Under the pieces are notes generated by a model. It was not told the origin of the DNA. It did not search any database and saw nothing but the letters and a program-made list of their open reading frames with translations. The position numbers were made by a program, and so were the translations under genes. Below, piece by piece: positions 1 through 8,707 of a stretch of DNA of 64,000 nt; within the stretch, counting starts at the first letter, position 1; the number at the start of each line of letters is the position of its first letter. The DNA comes from Candidatus Opimibacter skivensis (GTDB lineage Bacteria; Bacteroidota; Bacteroidia; Chitinophagales; Saprospiraceae): positions 186,001 through 250,000 of the forward strand of contig JADKHH010000023.1 in the NCBI GenBank assembly GCA_016721905.1, written 5' to 3'.

Positions 1-500
1 TCCATGACCAGCGGGTCACGAGCCAGCACGGCGGGGTAGTTCATCATCTCCGAGAGATAGCAGGTGCTTTTTTCTTCAAAGAGCTGGATGATCTCCTCCA
101 CGGTTAGCGTTGCCCCTGCCGTTTCGAAACTTGTCGCCGGTACACAGGACGGTGCCCCGAAGAAAAACTTAAACCCGGATGCTTTTCCGAGTTTAACCAT
201 GTACCTCACCCCTTCAATCCCACACACATTGGCGATCTCATGCGGATCCGAAACGGTCGCCACTGTACCATGCCTCACTGCTATCCTGGCAAAGGCCGGC
301 GGCGTCAGCATCGAGCTCTCGATATGGATGTGGGCATCAATAAACCCCGGCATCAGGTAGGGTGTTTCTGCCTTTTCAGGCCCGATTATCTCCACTTTTT
401 CAATATTCCCATCCTTCACCCAGACAGCCCCATAGCCTCTGACCCTCCTGACCGGGTCGACGATGTTAGCCTCCAGCGTGAAATTTTTCGATTGCCTCAT
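1..500 (-). CDS. ade: Adenine deaminase (N-terminal part, runs off the window)
   Basis: This is the first ~166 residues of a gene that continues past the left edge. Reading the minus strand from the ATG at 500-498 gives an open frame to base 1. It contains the amidohydrolase metal-site segment MPGFIDAHIHIESSML followed by HGTVATVSDPHEIANVCG, a pair of motifs typical of adenine deaminase (adenine to hypoxanthine plus ammonia, purine salvage). His residues in DAHIHIES are the expected metal ligands. A -7-like box (TACTTTTG on the minus strand, 512-505) ends four bases before the ATG, so the mRNA may be leaderless. The C-terminal domain is not visible. The family call is firm; substrate specificity rests on motif similarity. 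Confidence 0.85.
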   Translation of the reverse strand, partial: MRQSKNFTLEANIVDPVRRVRGYGAVWVKDGNIEKVEIIGPEKAETPYLMPGFIDAHIHIESSMLTPPAFARIAVRHGTVATVSDPHEIANVCGIEGVRYMVKLGKASGFKFFFGAPSCVPATSFETAGATLTVEEIIQLFEEKSTCYLSEMMNYPAVLARDPLVM

Positions 501-504
501 CGTT

Positions 505-512
505 CAAAAGTA
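505..512 (-). promoter_or_regulatory. Bacteroidota -7 box for ade
   Basis: Minus-strand TACTTTTG matches the TAnnTTTG -7 consensus of Bacteroidota and lies four bases upstream of the start codon. No convincing -33 element was seen. Confidence 0.4.
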
Positions 513-639
513 GCTAACTTCAGTGGGGTAGCGTTCGGTGTGTATGATATTCCCCGGATTGTTAAATTTGCAGGGAGGAAGGATTATTGGTTTATAAGTT
601 TATAGGTTTATCCGTTGTCTTGTTTAATTTGTAGGCAGT

Positions 640-812
640 TCATCCACCAACACATCAACTCATCAACAAATAAACCCATCAACAAATAAACGCATCAACC
701 CATCAACTCATTATCCAATCAACATATAAACGAATCAACATATCAACCCATCAACCCATCAACAATAAACGCATCAACATATCAACATATCAACCCATCA
801 ACCTATCAGGAT
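640..812. repeat. Octamer tandem repeat tract (CATCAACN)
   Basis: About twenty 8-bp units of the form CATCAACY, with variants such as AATAAACG and TATCAACA, fill most of the gap between ade and the PspC gene. The reverse-complement form (GTTGATRG) recurs at 28909-28943, 29013-29053 and 51201-51236, so this is a genome-level repeat type rather than a local accident. No gene is seen in 501-850. Confidence 0.8.
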
Positions 813-850
813 AAAACCGTATCTACCCACAAACCTGTCAACCTGCTAAA

Positions 851-1102
851 ATGAAATCACTCAACCACATAGAATCCACATTCGACACGAAAAGGCATTT
901 CCTTGAAAAATCTGCATTCGGCGTGTGCCAGCAACTAGGGGAATGGATGCGGATCAATCCGGCTACGATCAGGGTGTATTTTATCTATCTGTCGTTTATC
1001 ACGTTCGGGTCGCCATTTGTGATCTACTTGTTTATGGCGTTTTGGTTGAATATCAAGAAGTATATCCAGGGCCCGGGCGCAAACAGGTTTTTAAGTGAAT
1101 AG
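851..1102 (+). CDS. Small PspC-domain membrane protein
   Basis: An 83-residue protein. Residues ~20-70 (GVCQQLGEWMRINPATIRVY, then hydrophobic FIYLSFITFGSPFVIYLFMAF) match the PspC fold: a GVC-type start, a helix ending in the NPATIRV segment, and one or two membrane-spanning stretches. PspC proteins are inner-membrane parts of envelope-stress responses in enterobacteria; in Bacteroidota such small stand-alone versions are common and their role is unsettled. The start is the first ATG after the octamer repeat tract. It stands alone, with ~1.1 kb of non-coding sequence downstream. Domain call good, function unknown. Confidence 0.75.
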   Translation: MKSLNHIESTFDTKRHFLEKSAFGVCQQLGEWMRINPATIRVYFIYLSFITFGSPFVIYLFMAFWLNIKKYIQGPGANRFLSE

Positions 1103-1483
1103 TGAGTTGTGGGTTGTGAGTGGAGAATTGAAGGTGGTGAATTAGATTATCAATACTCTGGCAGACTCTCAAAATAGATGCCAGACTTGTAGTGAGCGTA
1201 GTCGAACTATGCCAGACTCACAGATACCAGACGTATTATGCTCGTTTTTTTGTGCAGGCTATGCCTGCCGCCTGCGTTGTTTTTTTTTAAAAAAAACAAA
1301 CGTTGTTGGTAGACTCTGGCTGCCGACGGTTAAAGCACTACGAACATGTTCTATTTCGGAATCATCGTAGTAGCCTCCTGGCTACAGGTAATAATCATAA
1401 AGCTGCTGGTACAAAGAAAAGTTGAGCGTTAGTTCACTTACGCTCGTGCGGCCGCAAGTTTAAACTTGCCTACACGAAAGCTA

Positions 1484-1533
1484 AAGTAAACTTAAGCTTA
1501 ACAGTTTGCCTTATGGATGGCTGCGCTATCCAT
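1484..1533 (+). repeat. Probable member of the two-hairpin GCYYAAC repeat family
   Basis: An imperfect hairpin at 1484-1505 is followed by the conserved linker AAGCTTAACAGTTTG, then a hairpin with arms ATGGATGGC and GCTATCCAT (one G-T pair) around a TGC loop (1513-1533). The layout and linker match the copies at 16391, 16546, 34497 and 49132 although the stem sequences differ. Confidence 0.5.
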
Positions 1534-1626
1534 TTCAAGCATTATGCCTTTAACATGTAGTTGTCGTTGCCCCTTGCTCCTTTGCTCCTTCAATCCTTTG
1601 CTCCCTACTTCGCCTCAGCCTTCGCC

Positions 1627-1669
1627 GGTTGCTGAGCTGTAGCCCATGTTTGAGTGATGCAAGTCGAAG
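1627..1669 (-). repeat. 43-bp dispersed repeat, inverted copy
   Basis: The minus strand reads CTTCGACTTGC, a variable ~17-bp middle, then CTACAGCTCAGCAACC. Direct copies of both ends occur at 7024-7066 and 10865-10909. The ends are conserved and the middle varies. All three copies sit in intergenic DNA. Confidence 0.55.
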
Positions 1670-2310
1670 TACAGCCTACTTTATCAAGGTAATATCACGG
1701 TCATCGTCAGAAAAATAAGCGAATAAGCAAAACGTAAACACACAAGAATTCATACACTCAAGAGAATTCAATAGGTACACCTGTAGTGAGAATGATCGTG
1801 AAAATAATTTTATATCGAACGTATCTACAAACGCTAAAATTGAAGCGATTACGAAAGGAAATTAGTTTTTTGATGTTCCAGCAAGTAAATATATTTTGAT
1901 TATTTTGGTAATTATAAATAAAATCATTATTTTGGTATTCAAGTTTTGCTCCTTATATAGAAAAACAAATTATTATTGGTTTCACCCCAAATTTTGAAAC
2001 CAATCTTTTTTTCTATGAGATAAAACACCAACATCGCAGATGGCACTTTTCCATCTGCACCGAATGGTCTCCTCATTTACAGTTTTGCTTTCAATGAAAG
2101 CAACTTACGAAGTTTCTGCATGCTGTACATGACAGATACTACACTGCTGTATATAATCCAAACAGCCTCATTTCGAAGCCCACTAGGATTGGGAAGGGCT
2201 ATGCTATGCCCGGAGAATTATTTATTGAACACCAAAGTTTTTTAACAATGAAAAAGTATTATAACAAATCAGGTTTATCAGGAGTTGGGACACCCAACAT
2301 ACACACTCGT

Positions 2311-5127
2311 ATGATCATTGATTTCTTAAAGCAAACGAAAACTGTCTTCTGCAATGTTTGCATGGCATTGTTTCTGATATTGAGCTTTAGTAGTGAAATT
2401 AATGGCCAGGCGGATGATCCATGTGATTGTAATAATAGCTGGACTGTAAGAGGAACCGCAAATGGAACTATTATTATTAGTGACATGACACCTCCTGTCA
2501 CAAATTGTACATGGTTCAGAGGTACAATCCAAATTAATGATCCAACTACATGGACCAATCTTTCTATACGCATGGAAACCGGATCAAGAATTATTGCTAA
2601 TGCTAAGTTAACAATTGACGAATGCAATATTGGTACGTGCGATGATTTGTGGAGAGGAATTTATGTCGAAGGTGGAAGTGGAATAGTGGTGTCCAATTCC
2701 ATCCTAAGTGGTGCTAATATTGCAATTGAACTAGAAGATGAGTCGAAGTACTCCATCCATGATAGTGAGTTTGTAAACAATTATATTGGCATTTCTACGG
2801 GAAGTCCATTTGATGCTTTGCTACAAGGAATTACTGTTTATCCTGAAAATGGTGCAATCCTTGGGTGTAACTTCTATACTGACTCACAAGTTCCTGATCC
2901 TTATACCGGTCATTACTATTTTCCCTCATGGCCCTCAAATATAGCTATTCCTTATAACCAAGGTTATGCTGCTTTGTATATTTCCGGTTCCACGGGACTG
3001 GATCTTGGAGAACTGGGTGCTGACCTTGCAGAGCGAAATGTAATTTACAATATGCGAAATGGGGTGATTGCCAGATATTCTACAACAGATATCTTGGGCA
3101 CTGATTTTGAGAATTTTGAAGGCTCAGTCCCGAAACCTGCTGCATTGAGTGGTCTCTTGAATTTCAATCAACGAGGGATTTCCCTGGAAAGTAGTGTGTG
3201 CCATATTGAACAAGATACGTTTATAAATGTAATGATAGGTGTACATTCTTCTCTCAGGTCCTCTCAAGTAATTGTAGATAACTATATGAATATCCCTATA
3301 CAATCACCTGTTGCGGCTACAAGGGGAATCGACATCAGCTATGGTAATTATATTTATATTGCGGAGAATAAAATATTCAATGGATTCAAGGGTATACATA
3401 TATATAGCAGCAAATTGGGCCTTGTGATTAAAGATAATAACCTTTATCGATGGTTGACCAATGATAACAATGTGGGAATCAATCTGGAAACAATCCATCG
3501 CCTTTCACTTGATAATCGAGTTCATGATAACGTATTGGATATCACCGGTGGCCGTAAGGCCGTAGGTATTTCTATGAATATAGCTTATGAACTTCACTTA
3601 GTTCATAATACGGTTAACTTTTTACAAACCGAGCCTCTTCCAGCCGGAACTGAGAATGCCGGTATCAGTGGCATGAGTGTCTATTCCAGTCGAATCACAG
3701 ATAATATCATTTCCGCCAGTTCACATTACAAATCCAGAGAGTATAATGCAGGTATAATTATAACCAACGGTATGGGAAATGATGTGTTTTGCAACTCAAC
3801 ACATAATATGTATTATGGTCAAAGGTTTATTGGAAACAATTATCCAACTGATTTGAAAAGTAATTATTTTCATGATGCCTATCATGGATTAGATTTGTTA
3901 AGTCCTACTACACTTGGAACACAGGAGCATTATGGAAACAAATGGCTTGGTGATTATACTGAATATGGTGCTTACATCAGTGGCCATGATCCTGAAGGTA
4001 CTGCTTTAAAATCCCGATTTATAGCTGATTCTAGCGATGGCCTTCCAGGAGAGTTGATCCCAAATGAAATTGGACCATTTGCAGTAGAAAATTTATGGTT
4101 TTTAGATGTGGTTGGTGAGGCTGAAGCAGCAATCTGTATCGCATATCCGATTGATGATGATCTTCCACTGACAGATACATTAGTAACACTTATACGCCAT
4201 CCATATATATTTACTGACTACGAAGATGAGATGAACTGGATGCGCAAAGCAGATATGCTGACTTTCCTTTATCTGTACCCAGCGTATCTATCTAATACTG
4301 TGCTCGATAGTTTCTTTGATGCAGAGTCAACCACACCACTTGGTGAACTCATTTGGGCACAATACCAAATGGGTAAAACTCATGGTATTGATCCGGATAT
4401 GGCTGAAACAGATTCTCTGGTATTTGAATATTCCGTCCAAGTTCGGATTCTGGATTCTCTGATTGCCTTGAATCCATACAATGTTGTCGCTTTAAAAGCG
4501 CTTAGGGTGCTTAAGATCGATACTCTGGCTGAATATATGAATGATTGGCTGGGTATGTTGGATAACCAGATCGCTGACACGGAGGATTCCATTGATTTCG
4601 CGTTGAATGTTGTGGACAATGTCACTCCTACCAATGTGCAGGAAACTGATCTCCAAGCTATGCTTTGGCTGAAAGGAGGACATGGGAAAGGGGATAGCCT
4701 GACAACTGCTGAATTAGAGGGGGTCTATGCATTTGCCCGTCAATGCCCATGGATAGGTGCAAGAAGTTTATCTGAAGCCCAAATGCTATATAGTGTTATC
4801 GCTGACAGTATCTTTACGCATCGACCCGGTGAATGTGCCAAACTGGATCCTTTTAGCATGATCGAGGACAGAAGCGATAAGTCTGGTTTTGTAAATCAAG
4901 TTCGGATACATCCCAATCCTGCATCCGATCTTATATATTTGCAACTTCCAGACTGGGTCGAAACATTAGAGCTATTTAGTCTTGATGGTAGATTTTGGAA
5001 GCAGATATATACCCCTAATAGTGGTCGCTATACGATTAATATTAACGAAATCCCTTCCGGCATTTACTATATACGCTCGCAGGGAGGAAAGAAAATAGAA
5101 ACACACCAAATTTCTATAATACAATGA
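2311..5127 (+). CDS. Secreted parallel beta-helix protein with T9SS sorting domain
   Basis: The open frame begins at 2206, but the ATG at 2311 puts a normal signal peptide first (MIIDFLKQTKTVFCNVCMAL, cleavage likely after EINGQ). Residues ~60-560 carry irregular right-handed beta-helix repeats, seen as recurrent N-I/V-I-x-N-x segments (ISDNIISASS, VHDNVLDITG, FIGNNYPTDL). A helical, Asp/Leu-rich region follows. The last ~75 residues (VRIHPNPASDLIYLQLPDW through IPSGIYYIRSQGG) are a type A T9SS C-terminal domain, so the protein should be exported across the outer membrane. The stop overlaps the next start as ATGA, implying coupled translation. Beta-helix proteins often bind or cleave polysaccharide, but no catalytic site was identified. 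Confidence 0.8.
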   Translation: MIIDFLKQTKTVFCNVCMALFLILSFSSEINGQADDPCDCNNSWTVRGTANGTIIISDMTPPVTNCTWFRGTIQINDPTTWTNLSIRMETGSRIIANAKLTIDECNIGTCDDLWRGIYVEGGSGIVVSNSILSGANIAIELEDESKYSIHDSEFVNNYIGISTGSPFDALLQGITVYPENGAILGCNFYTDSQVPDPYTGHYYFPSWPSNIAIPYNQGYAALYISGSTGLDLGELGADLAERNVIYNMRNGVIARYSTTDILGTDFENFEGSVPKPAALSGLLNFNQRGISLESSVCHIEQDTFINVMIGVHSSLRSSQVIVDNYMNIPIQSPVAATRGIDISYGNYIYIAENKIFNGFKGIHIYSSKLGLVIKDNNLYRWLTNDNNVGINLETIHRLSLDNRVHDNVLDITGGRKAVGISMNIAYELHLVHNTVNFLQTEPLPAGTENAGISGMSVYSSRITDNIISASSHYKSREYNAGIIITNGMGNDVFCNSTHNMYYGQRFIGNNYPTDLKSNYFHDAYHGLDLLSPTTLGTQEHYGNKWLGDYTEYGAYISGHDPEGTALKSRFIADSSDGLPGELIPNEIGPFAVENLWFLDVVGEAEAAICIAYPIDDDLPLTDTLVTLIRHPYIFTDYEDEMNWMRKADMLTFLYLYPAYLSNTVLDSFFDAESTTPLGELIWAQYQMGKTHGIDPDMAETDSLVFEYSVQVRILDSLIALNPYNVVALKALRVLKIDTLAEYMNDWLGMLDNQIADTEDSIDFALNVVDNVTPTNVQETDLQAMLWLKGGHGKGDSLTTAELEGVYAFARQCPWIGARSLSEAQMLYSVIADSIFTHRPGECAKLDPFSMIEDRSDKSGFVNQVRIHPNPASDLIYLQLPDWVETLELFSLDGRFWKQIYTPNSGRYTININEIPSGIYYIRSQGGKKIETHQISIIQ

Positions 5128-6914
5128 CGAAGCATTTAATACTACTTTGGTTCTATAGCATGGTCATCAACCATGCTATAGGACAAAGGGAAGGGGATGC
5201 CTGGATTATGGGTTATGCAACTTCGATAAATCCACACAACTCAGTTTTGGAGTTGGATTTTGAATCCGGAAACTTGGCCATTAAGCGTCTGCTGGGTGAA
5301 TTATCATTTACATTAGAAACTTGCAGTACCATTTGCGATGATGAAGGCAATCCTTTAATCTGGACTAATGGGATGCTGATTCGTGGACGAGGATTTCAGA
5401 TGATCGAGGATACCATCTCCTATGTGCCGGATGACTTGGCCAACATGAAACCCAGCTTTTGGAATTGGTGGTATAGCGATAACGATTATGCCTTTGGGTT
5501 TCCTATTCCCAATGGTGCAATTATATTACCGGATCCCGGTGACCTCAGTCAGTCCTATGTTATCTACTGCTTTGCTGAAGATGACGTAAGGGTAGGCACT
5601 TTTACAGTTTTTAAATGGCTTAGTGCTAAAATCAAACATCATAAAGATGACACATTCGATCTCATCTATAAAGATATTCCATTTGGTGCCGAAAATGTAG
5701 AATTTCAGTATCCCATAAAAGCTGTGCGTCACGCAAATGGTCGTGATTGGTGGCTTTATAGTTTTATCCGAAATACTGAATCTTATCAGCTAACACTTCT
5801 TGATCCAACCGGATTGCATGATAAGGGCTTAGTAAATCCAGGCATCCATATTCCGAACGGCGCGGGTCTGGCGACTATTTCACCTCAGGGAAATTATTTA
5901 GCCATAGGATTTGCAATTTGGGGAAATGACGATCAACATGTCTTTTTTTTTGATATCGACAGATGCAGTGGAGCACTTGCATTCAAAGACTCTTTTTCTC
6001 TCGCTACTCAACTATGGCCTGGCTTCGGATTTTCTGCGTCTGAAAAGTTTTTATATACAAGCTCAGAGTATAATTATTTATGGCAGTTTGACATGGATGC
6101 CAATGACATAGGGGCATCGCGTGTCTTGGTAGGCGAGTATGATGGATTTGTTCAGGGGTCATTTAGTACAAAGTTTGGACCAATCATGCAAACTCCCGAT
6201 GGGAGGCTATATGTAGTTCCTACATCCGGTAGCAATGAATATCTCCATGTCATCGACCGCCCGGATGAGCCGGGTACCGCTTGTAAGCTTAGGCAACATG
6301 CTATCAACCTGACTGTACCACAGGGCCGCAGTGCTCCCAATATCCCTAATTACCGACTTGGTCCAATCGATGGTAGCCCATGCGATACACTCGAAATTAA
6401 CAATCTGGCCACCTCCCGCTGGAGATGGGAAGTAGATGAGCCAAATGATCCACTGACTATACGATTTACAGATTTATCTTTTTATGAACCTGATACATGG
6501 GAGTGGGATTTTGATGATGATCAAGATTCGGATATTCCTTCACCGATCCATACCTTTCCCGATTATGGTCTATACCATGTCTGCCAGACCGTCGAGAATC
6601 AATATCAACGAGATAGTACCTGCCAGTGGATCGAACTGATGCCTAATGTATCTGTGGATGATCCCAGATATGTGCCTTTCTCTATCACACCAAATCCGTT
6701 CACAAATGAGTTGAGCATCACACACCGCGCCGCTGGATTTACTACAGGAGATGTGATCATCACCGATCTCCAAGGCACGGAAGTACTTAACACAGGTAGG
6801 ATTCCTCTCCCGATTACACTAGAGCTTGATAACCTTCCAGTAGGCATGTATATCTGCACGGTACGTGAAGCTGATGGCAGGATGACAAGTATGAAGGTGG
6901 TGAAATGGGAATGA
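5124..6914 (+). CDS. Secreted PKD-domain protein with T9SS sorting domain
   Basis: A 596-residue protein with a signal peptide (MTKHLILLWFYSMVINHAIG, cleavage near GQ-RE). Residues ~20-420 look like a beta-propeller (repeated blocks such as ISPQGNYLAIGF, FSASEKFLYTSS, QTPDGRLYVVPT). A PKD-like domain follows at ~430-505, with WEWDFDDDQDSDIPSPIHTF and HVCQTVENQY. The end (FSITPNPFTNELSITHRAAG through NLPVGMYICTV) is a T9SS type A sorting domain. It overlaps the upstream beta-helix gene by four bases (ATGA), so the two surface proteins are probably made together. This architecture is common in Bacteroidota exported proteins; the ligand is unknown. Confidence 0.85.
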   Translation: MTKHLILLWFYSMVINHAIGQREGDAWIMGYATSINPHNSVLELDFESGNLAIKRLLGELSFTLETCSTICDDEGNPLIWTNGMLIRGRGFQMIEDTISYVPDDLANMKPSFWNWWYSDNDYAFGFPIPNGAIILPDPGDLSQSYVIYCFAEDDVRVGTFTVFKWLSAKIKHHKDDTFDLIYKDIPFGAENVEFQYPIKAVRHANGRDWWLYSFIRNTESYQLTLLDPTGLHDKGLVNPGIHIPNGAGLATISPQGNYLAIGFAIWGNDDQHVFFFDIDRCSGALAFKDSFSLATQLWPGFGFSASEKFLYTSSEYNYLWQFDMDANDIGASRVLVGEYDGFVQGSFSTKFGPIMQTPDGRLYVVPTSGSNEYLHVIDRPDEPGTACKLRQHAINLTVPQGRSAPNIPNYRLGPIDGSPCDTLEINNLATSRWRWEVDEPNDPLTIRFTDLSFYEPDTWEWDFDDDQDSDIPSPIHTFPDYGLYHVCQTVENQYQRDSTCQWIELMPNVSVDDPRYVPFSITPNPFTNELSITHRAAGFTTGDVIITDLQGTEVLNTGRIPLPITLELDNLPVGMYICTVREADGRMTSMKVVKWE

Positions 6915-7207
6915 GAGAACCAAAGCCCATTTCTAAGCGTCTGAGCAAAGATTAATATCCTCTGAAAAATAGGTAAAATAGGCTTAGGCGGAGGCTAAGG
7001 CTAAGGCTGAGGCTGAGGCGATGCTTCGACTTGCGGCACTCTTCCTTGTCCTACAGCTCAGCAACCTGCAGAGGCAGAGGCGAAGGAAATGTAGATACTC
7101 TCTTACTCTCTCACACTCTCACTCTCTTACCCTCTTACAAGTGAGTCTGGCGTCTGCGAGTCTGGCATCTGGCGTCTCACGTTCTCACGCTCTCACGTTC
7201 TCACGTT
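6915..7207. repeat. Intergenic short tandem repeats (GGCTRA, CTCTCACA, TCTGGCR)
   Basis: 6983-7020 is a GGCTAA/GGCTGA hexamer array. 7024-7066 is a direct copy of the 43-bp repeat (CTTCGACTTGC to CTACAGCTCAGCAACC). 7095-7207 is CTCTTAC/CTCTCACA and GTTCTCAC repeats running up to the stop of the DUF4159 gene. No gene is seen. Confidence 0.75.
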
Positions 7208-7861
7208 CTAGTTTTTGAAAGCGTACGATACAATATTCGCTCCCATCTGCAGCGCCTTTGATCGTACATCCGGTGGGTCCTTATGTACTTCAGGATCTTC
7301 CCATCCATCACCAAGGTCGCATTCGTAAGTATAGAACACCACAAGACGTCCTTCATAAATCAGTCCATAACCTTGTGGTGCTTTTCCATCATGCTCATGT
7401 ATCTTCGGAAGACCATTTGGAAATTTAAATTTCTGATGATAGATCTCATGCTCGAATGGCAGCTCGACTAAGGTTAACTCCGGAAAAACCTGCTTGAGCG
7501 CAACCCGTATGTATGGATCCATTCCATAGTTGTCATCAGCGTGCAGGAAGCCACCACCGATCAGGTAATTGCGGAGATTCTCTGCTTCAGCAGGAGAGAA
7601 GACCACATTGCCATGACCGGTCATGTGTACAAAAGAGTAATTGAACAAATCCGCACTGCCCACTTCTACCGTGGCATAATCCGGATTGATATCCGTACCA
7701 AGTGATGTATTGCAGAAGGTGGCCAGATTGGTCAATGAGGTAGGATTGGCATACCAGTCACCTCCGCCGTTGTATTTCAGCAATGCGAAGCGCAGCGATG
7801 GCTCTTCCGCGTTGAAAGGCAATGTGATGAGAAGTAGTACGCCGAGAATAGATTGTATCAT
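7208..7861 (-). CDS. DUF4159 domain protein, exported
   Basis: 217 residues with a signal peptide (MIQSILGVLLLITLPFNAEE). The mature part begins RFALLKYNGGGDWYANPTSL and contains FVHMTGHGNVVFSPAEAENL, LIGGGFLHADDNYGMDPYIR and YTYECDLGDGWEDPEVHKDP, the conserved blocks of DUF4159, a family with a glutamine-amidotransferase-like Rossmann fold often found in or near gliding/secretion and MoxR-type loci of Bacteroidota. No enzymatic activity is established for the family. The start lies two bases after the rsmE stop, so it is co-transcribed with rsmE. Family call good, role unknown. Confidence 0.8.
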   Translation of the reverse strand: MIQSILGVLLLITLPFNAEEPSLRFALLKYNGGGDWYANPTSLTNLATFCNTSLGTDINPDYATVEVGSADLFNYSFVHMTGHGNVVFSPAEAENLRNYLIGGGFLHADDNYGMDPYIRVALKQVFPELTLVELPFEHEIYHQKFKFPNGLPKIHEHDGKAPQGYGLIYEGRLVVFYTYECDLGDGWEDPEVHKDPPDVRSKALQMGANIVSYAFKN

Positions 7862-7863
7862 GT

Positions 7864-8610
7864 TTATTTTTTCAATTCGTTAAGCAGATGGATTGCACTG
7901 CATGCAGCTACGGCTGCGGTTTCGACACGTAAGCGGTATGGGCCAATGGTCACCATTTTACCTCCCCGCATCGCCATTTGTTCTGTTTCCTCTACCGAAA
8001 ACCCGCCTTCAGGCCCGATCAGCATAAGAACGTCATGAGGGGGTATATAATTTTCAACCAGCGGAGAAGAAGAGTTATCGAGATGACAACAGAAAACCTG
8101 GGTATCCGGTTGTTCGTTTTTGAAATGGGTAATTAGCATATTTGGGCTAATTAAGTCTCTCAGTACCGGGAGCCTGGCTTTCCTGGATTGTTTGGCAGCA
8201 CTGAGTACGATTTTTTCCATCCGGTCAAGGCGCAGATGTGCCCTTTCGGAATGGTCACAATCCAGAAAGCAGATTTCATCAACTCCTAGTTCGACCAGTT
8301 TCTCCACGGCAAATTCAGTGCGGTCTATGTTTTTGGTAGGAGCAAAGGCGATGGTCAACTTATATGACCGTAATCCCTGGAAAGAAGCCGTATGGTCTTT
8401 GGTGAGTTCAATAAGCCCCTCATTTTTGGTAGCAGTTTTAATCATGCCCTCCTTGCACACGCCGGATCCATTGAACAAAAGGAGCATATCTCCTTCACCC
8501 ATGCGCAGGACATGATAACAATGATGCCACTCATCTCCTGCCAGGGAAACGGTCGTGTCAGTCTCTTCCAGCGTGGGCAGGAAGTACCATGGAAGGGAAT
8601 TAACGCCCAT
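7864..8610 (-). CDS. rsmE: 16S rRNA (uracil-1498-N3)-methyltransferase
   Basis: 248 residues, normal length for RsmE. It methylates N3 of U1498 in 16S rRNA using SAM. The SPOUT (trefoil-knot) signature near the C-terminus is clear: LMLIGPEGGFSVEETEQM then VTIGPYRLRVETAAVAACSA. The N-terminal PUA-like part has the usual HHCYHVLRMGEGD block; the middle has KNIDRTEFAVEKLVELGVDE. The start at 8610 gives MGVNSLPWYFLP, close to the common family N-terminus. It is divergent from rseP, with a -7 box at 8658-8651, and DUF4159 follows in the same operon. Confidence 0.93.
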   Translation of the reverse strand: MGVNSLPWYFLPTLEETDTTVSLAGDEWHHCYHVLRMGEGDMLLLFNGSGVCKEGMIKTATKNEGLIELTKDHTASFQGLRSYKLTIAFAPTKNIDRTEFAVEKLVELGVDEICFLDCDHSERAHLRLDRMEKIVLSAAKQSRKARLPVLRDLISPNMLITHFKNEQPDTQVFCCHLDNSSSPLVENYIPPHDVLMLIGPEGGFSVEETEQMAMRGGKMVTIGPYRLRVETAAVAACSAIHLLNELKK

Positions 8611-8650
8611 AAATGCCTAATTTCGCCGTTCGGTTTTGGAACATAAAGGC

Positions 8651-8658
8651 CAAAACTA
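8651..8658 (-). promoter_or_regulatory. -7 box for rsmE
   Basis: Minus-strand TAGTTTTG fits TAnnTTTG exactly and lies 40 bases before the rsmE start, in the 97-bp divergent gap with rseP. Confidence 0.4.
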
Positions 8659-8707
8659 TCGTTTTGAACAGCATCTTAACCTTGATTTCAAAAAATAATC
8701 TTACCTG

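Larger units (their letters stand above)
1103..2310. other. Long intergenic region rich in hairpins and short repeats
   Basis: No credible gene in ~1.2 kb. It holds GTGAGTT-type heptamers (1100-1130), a T9/A8 inverted repeat (1277-1299), a hairpin with stem GTAGCC and loop TCCT (1370-1385), a palindrome GCAAGTTTAAACTTGC (1454-1469), a probable member of the two-hairpin repeat family (1484-1533), CTCCTTTG-type repeats (1570-1605) and an inverted copy of a 43-bp repeat (1627-1669). Bases ~1740-2200 are AT-rich with nothing recognised. Confidence 0.6.
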
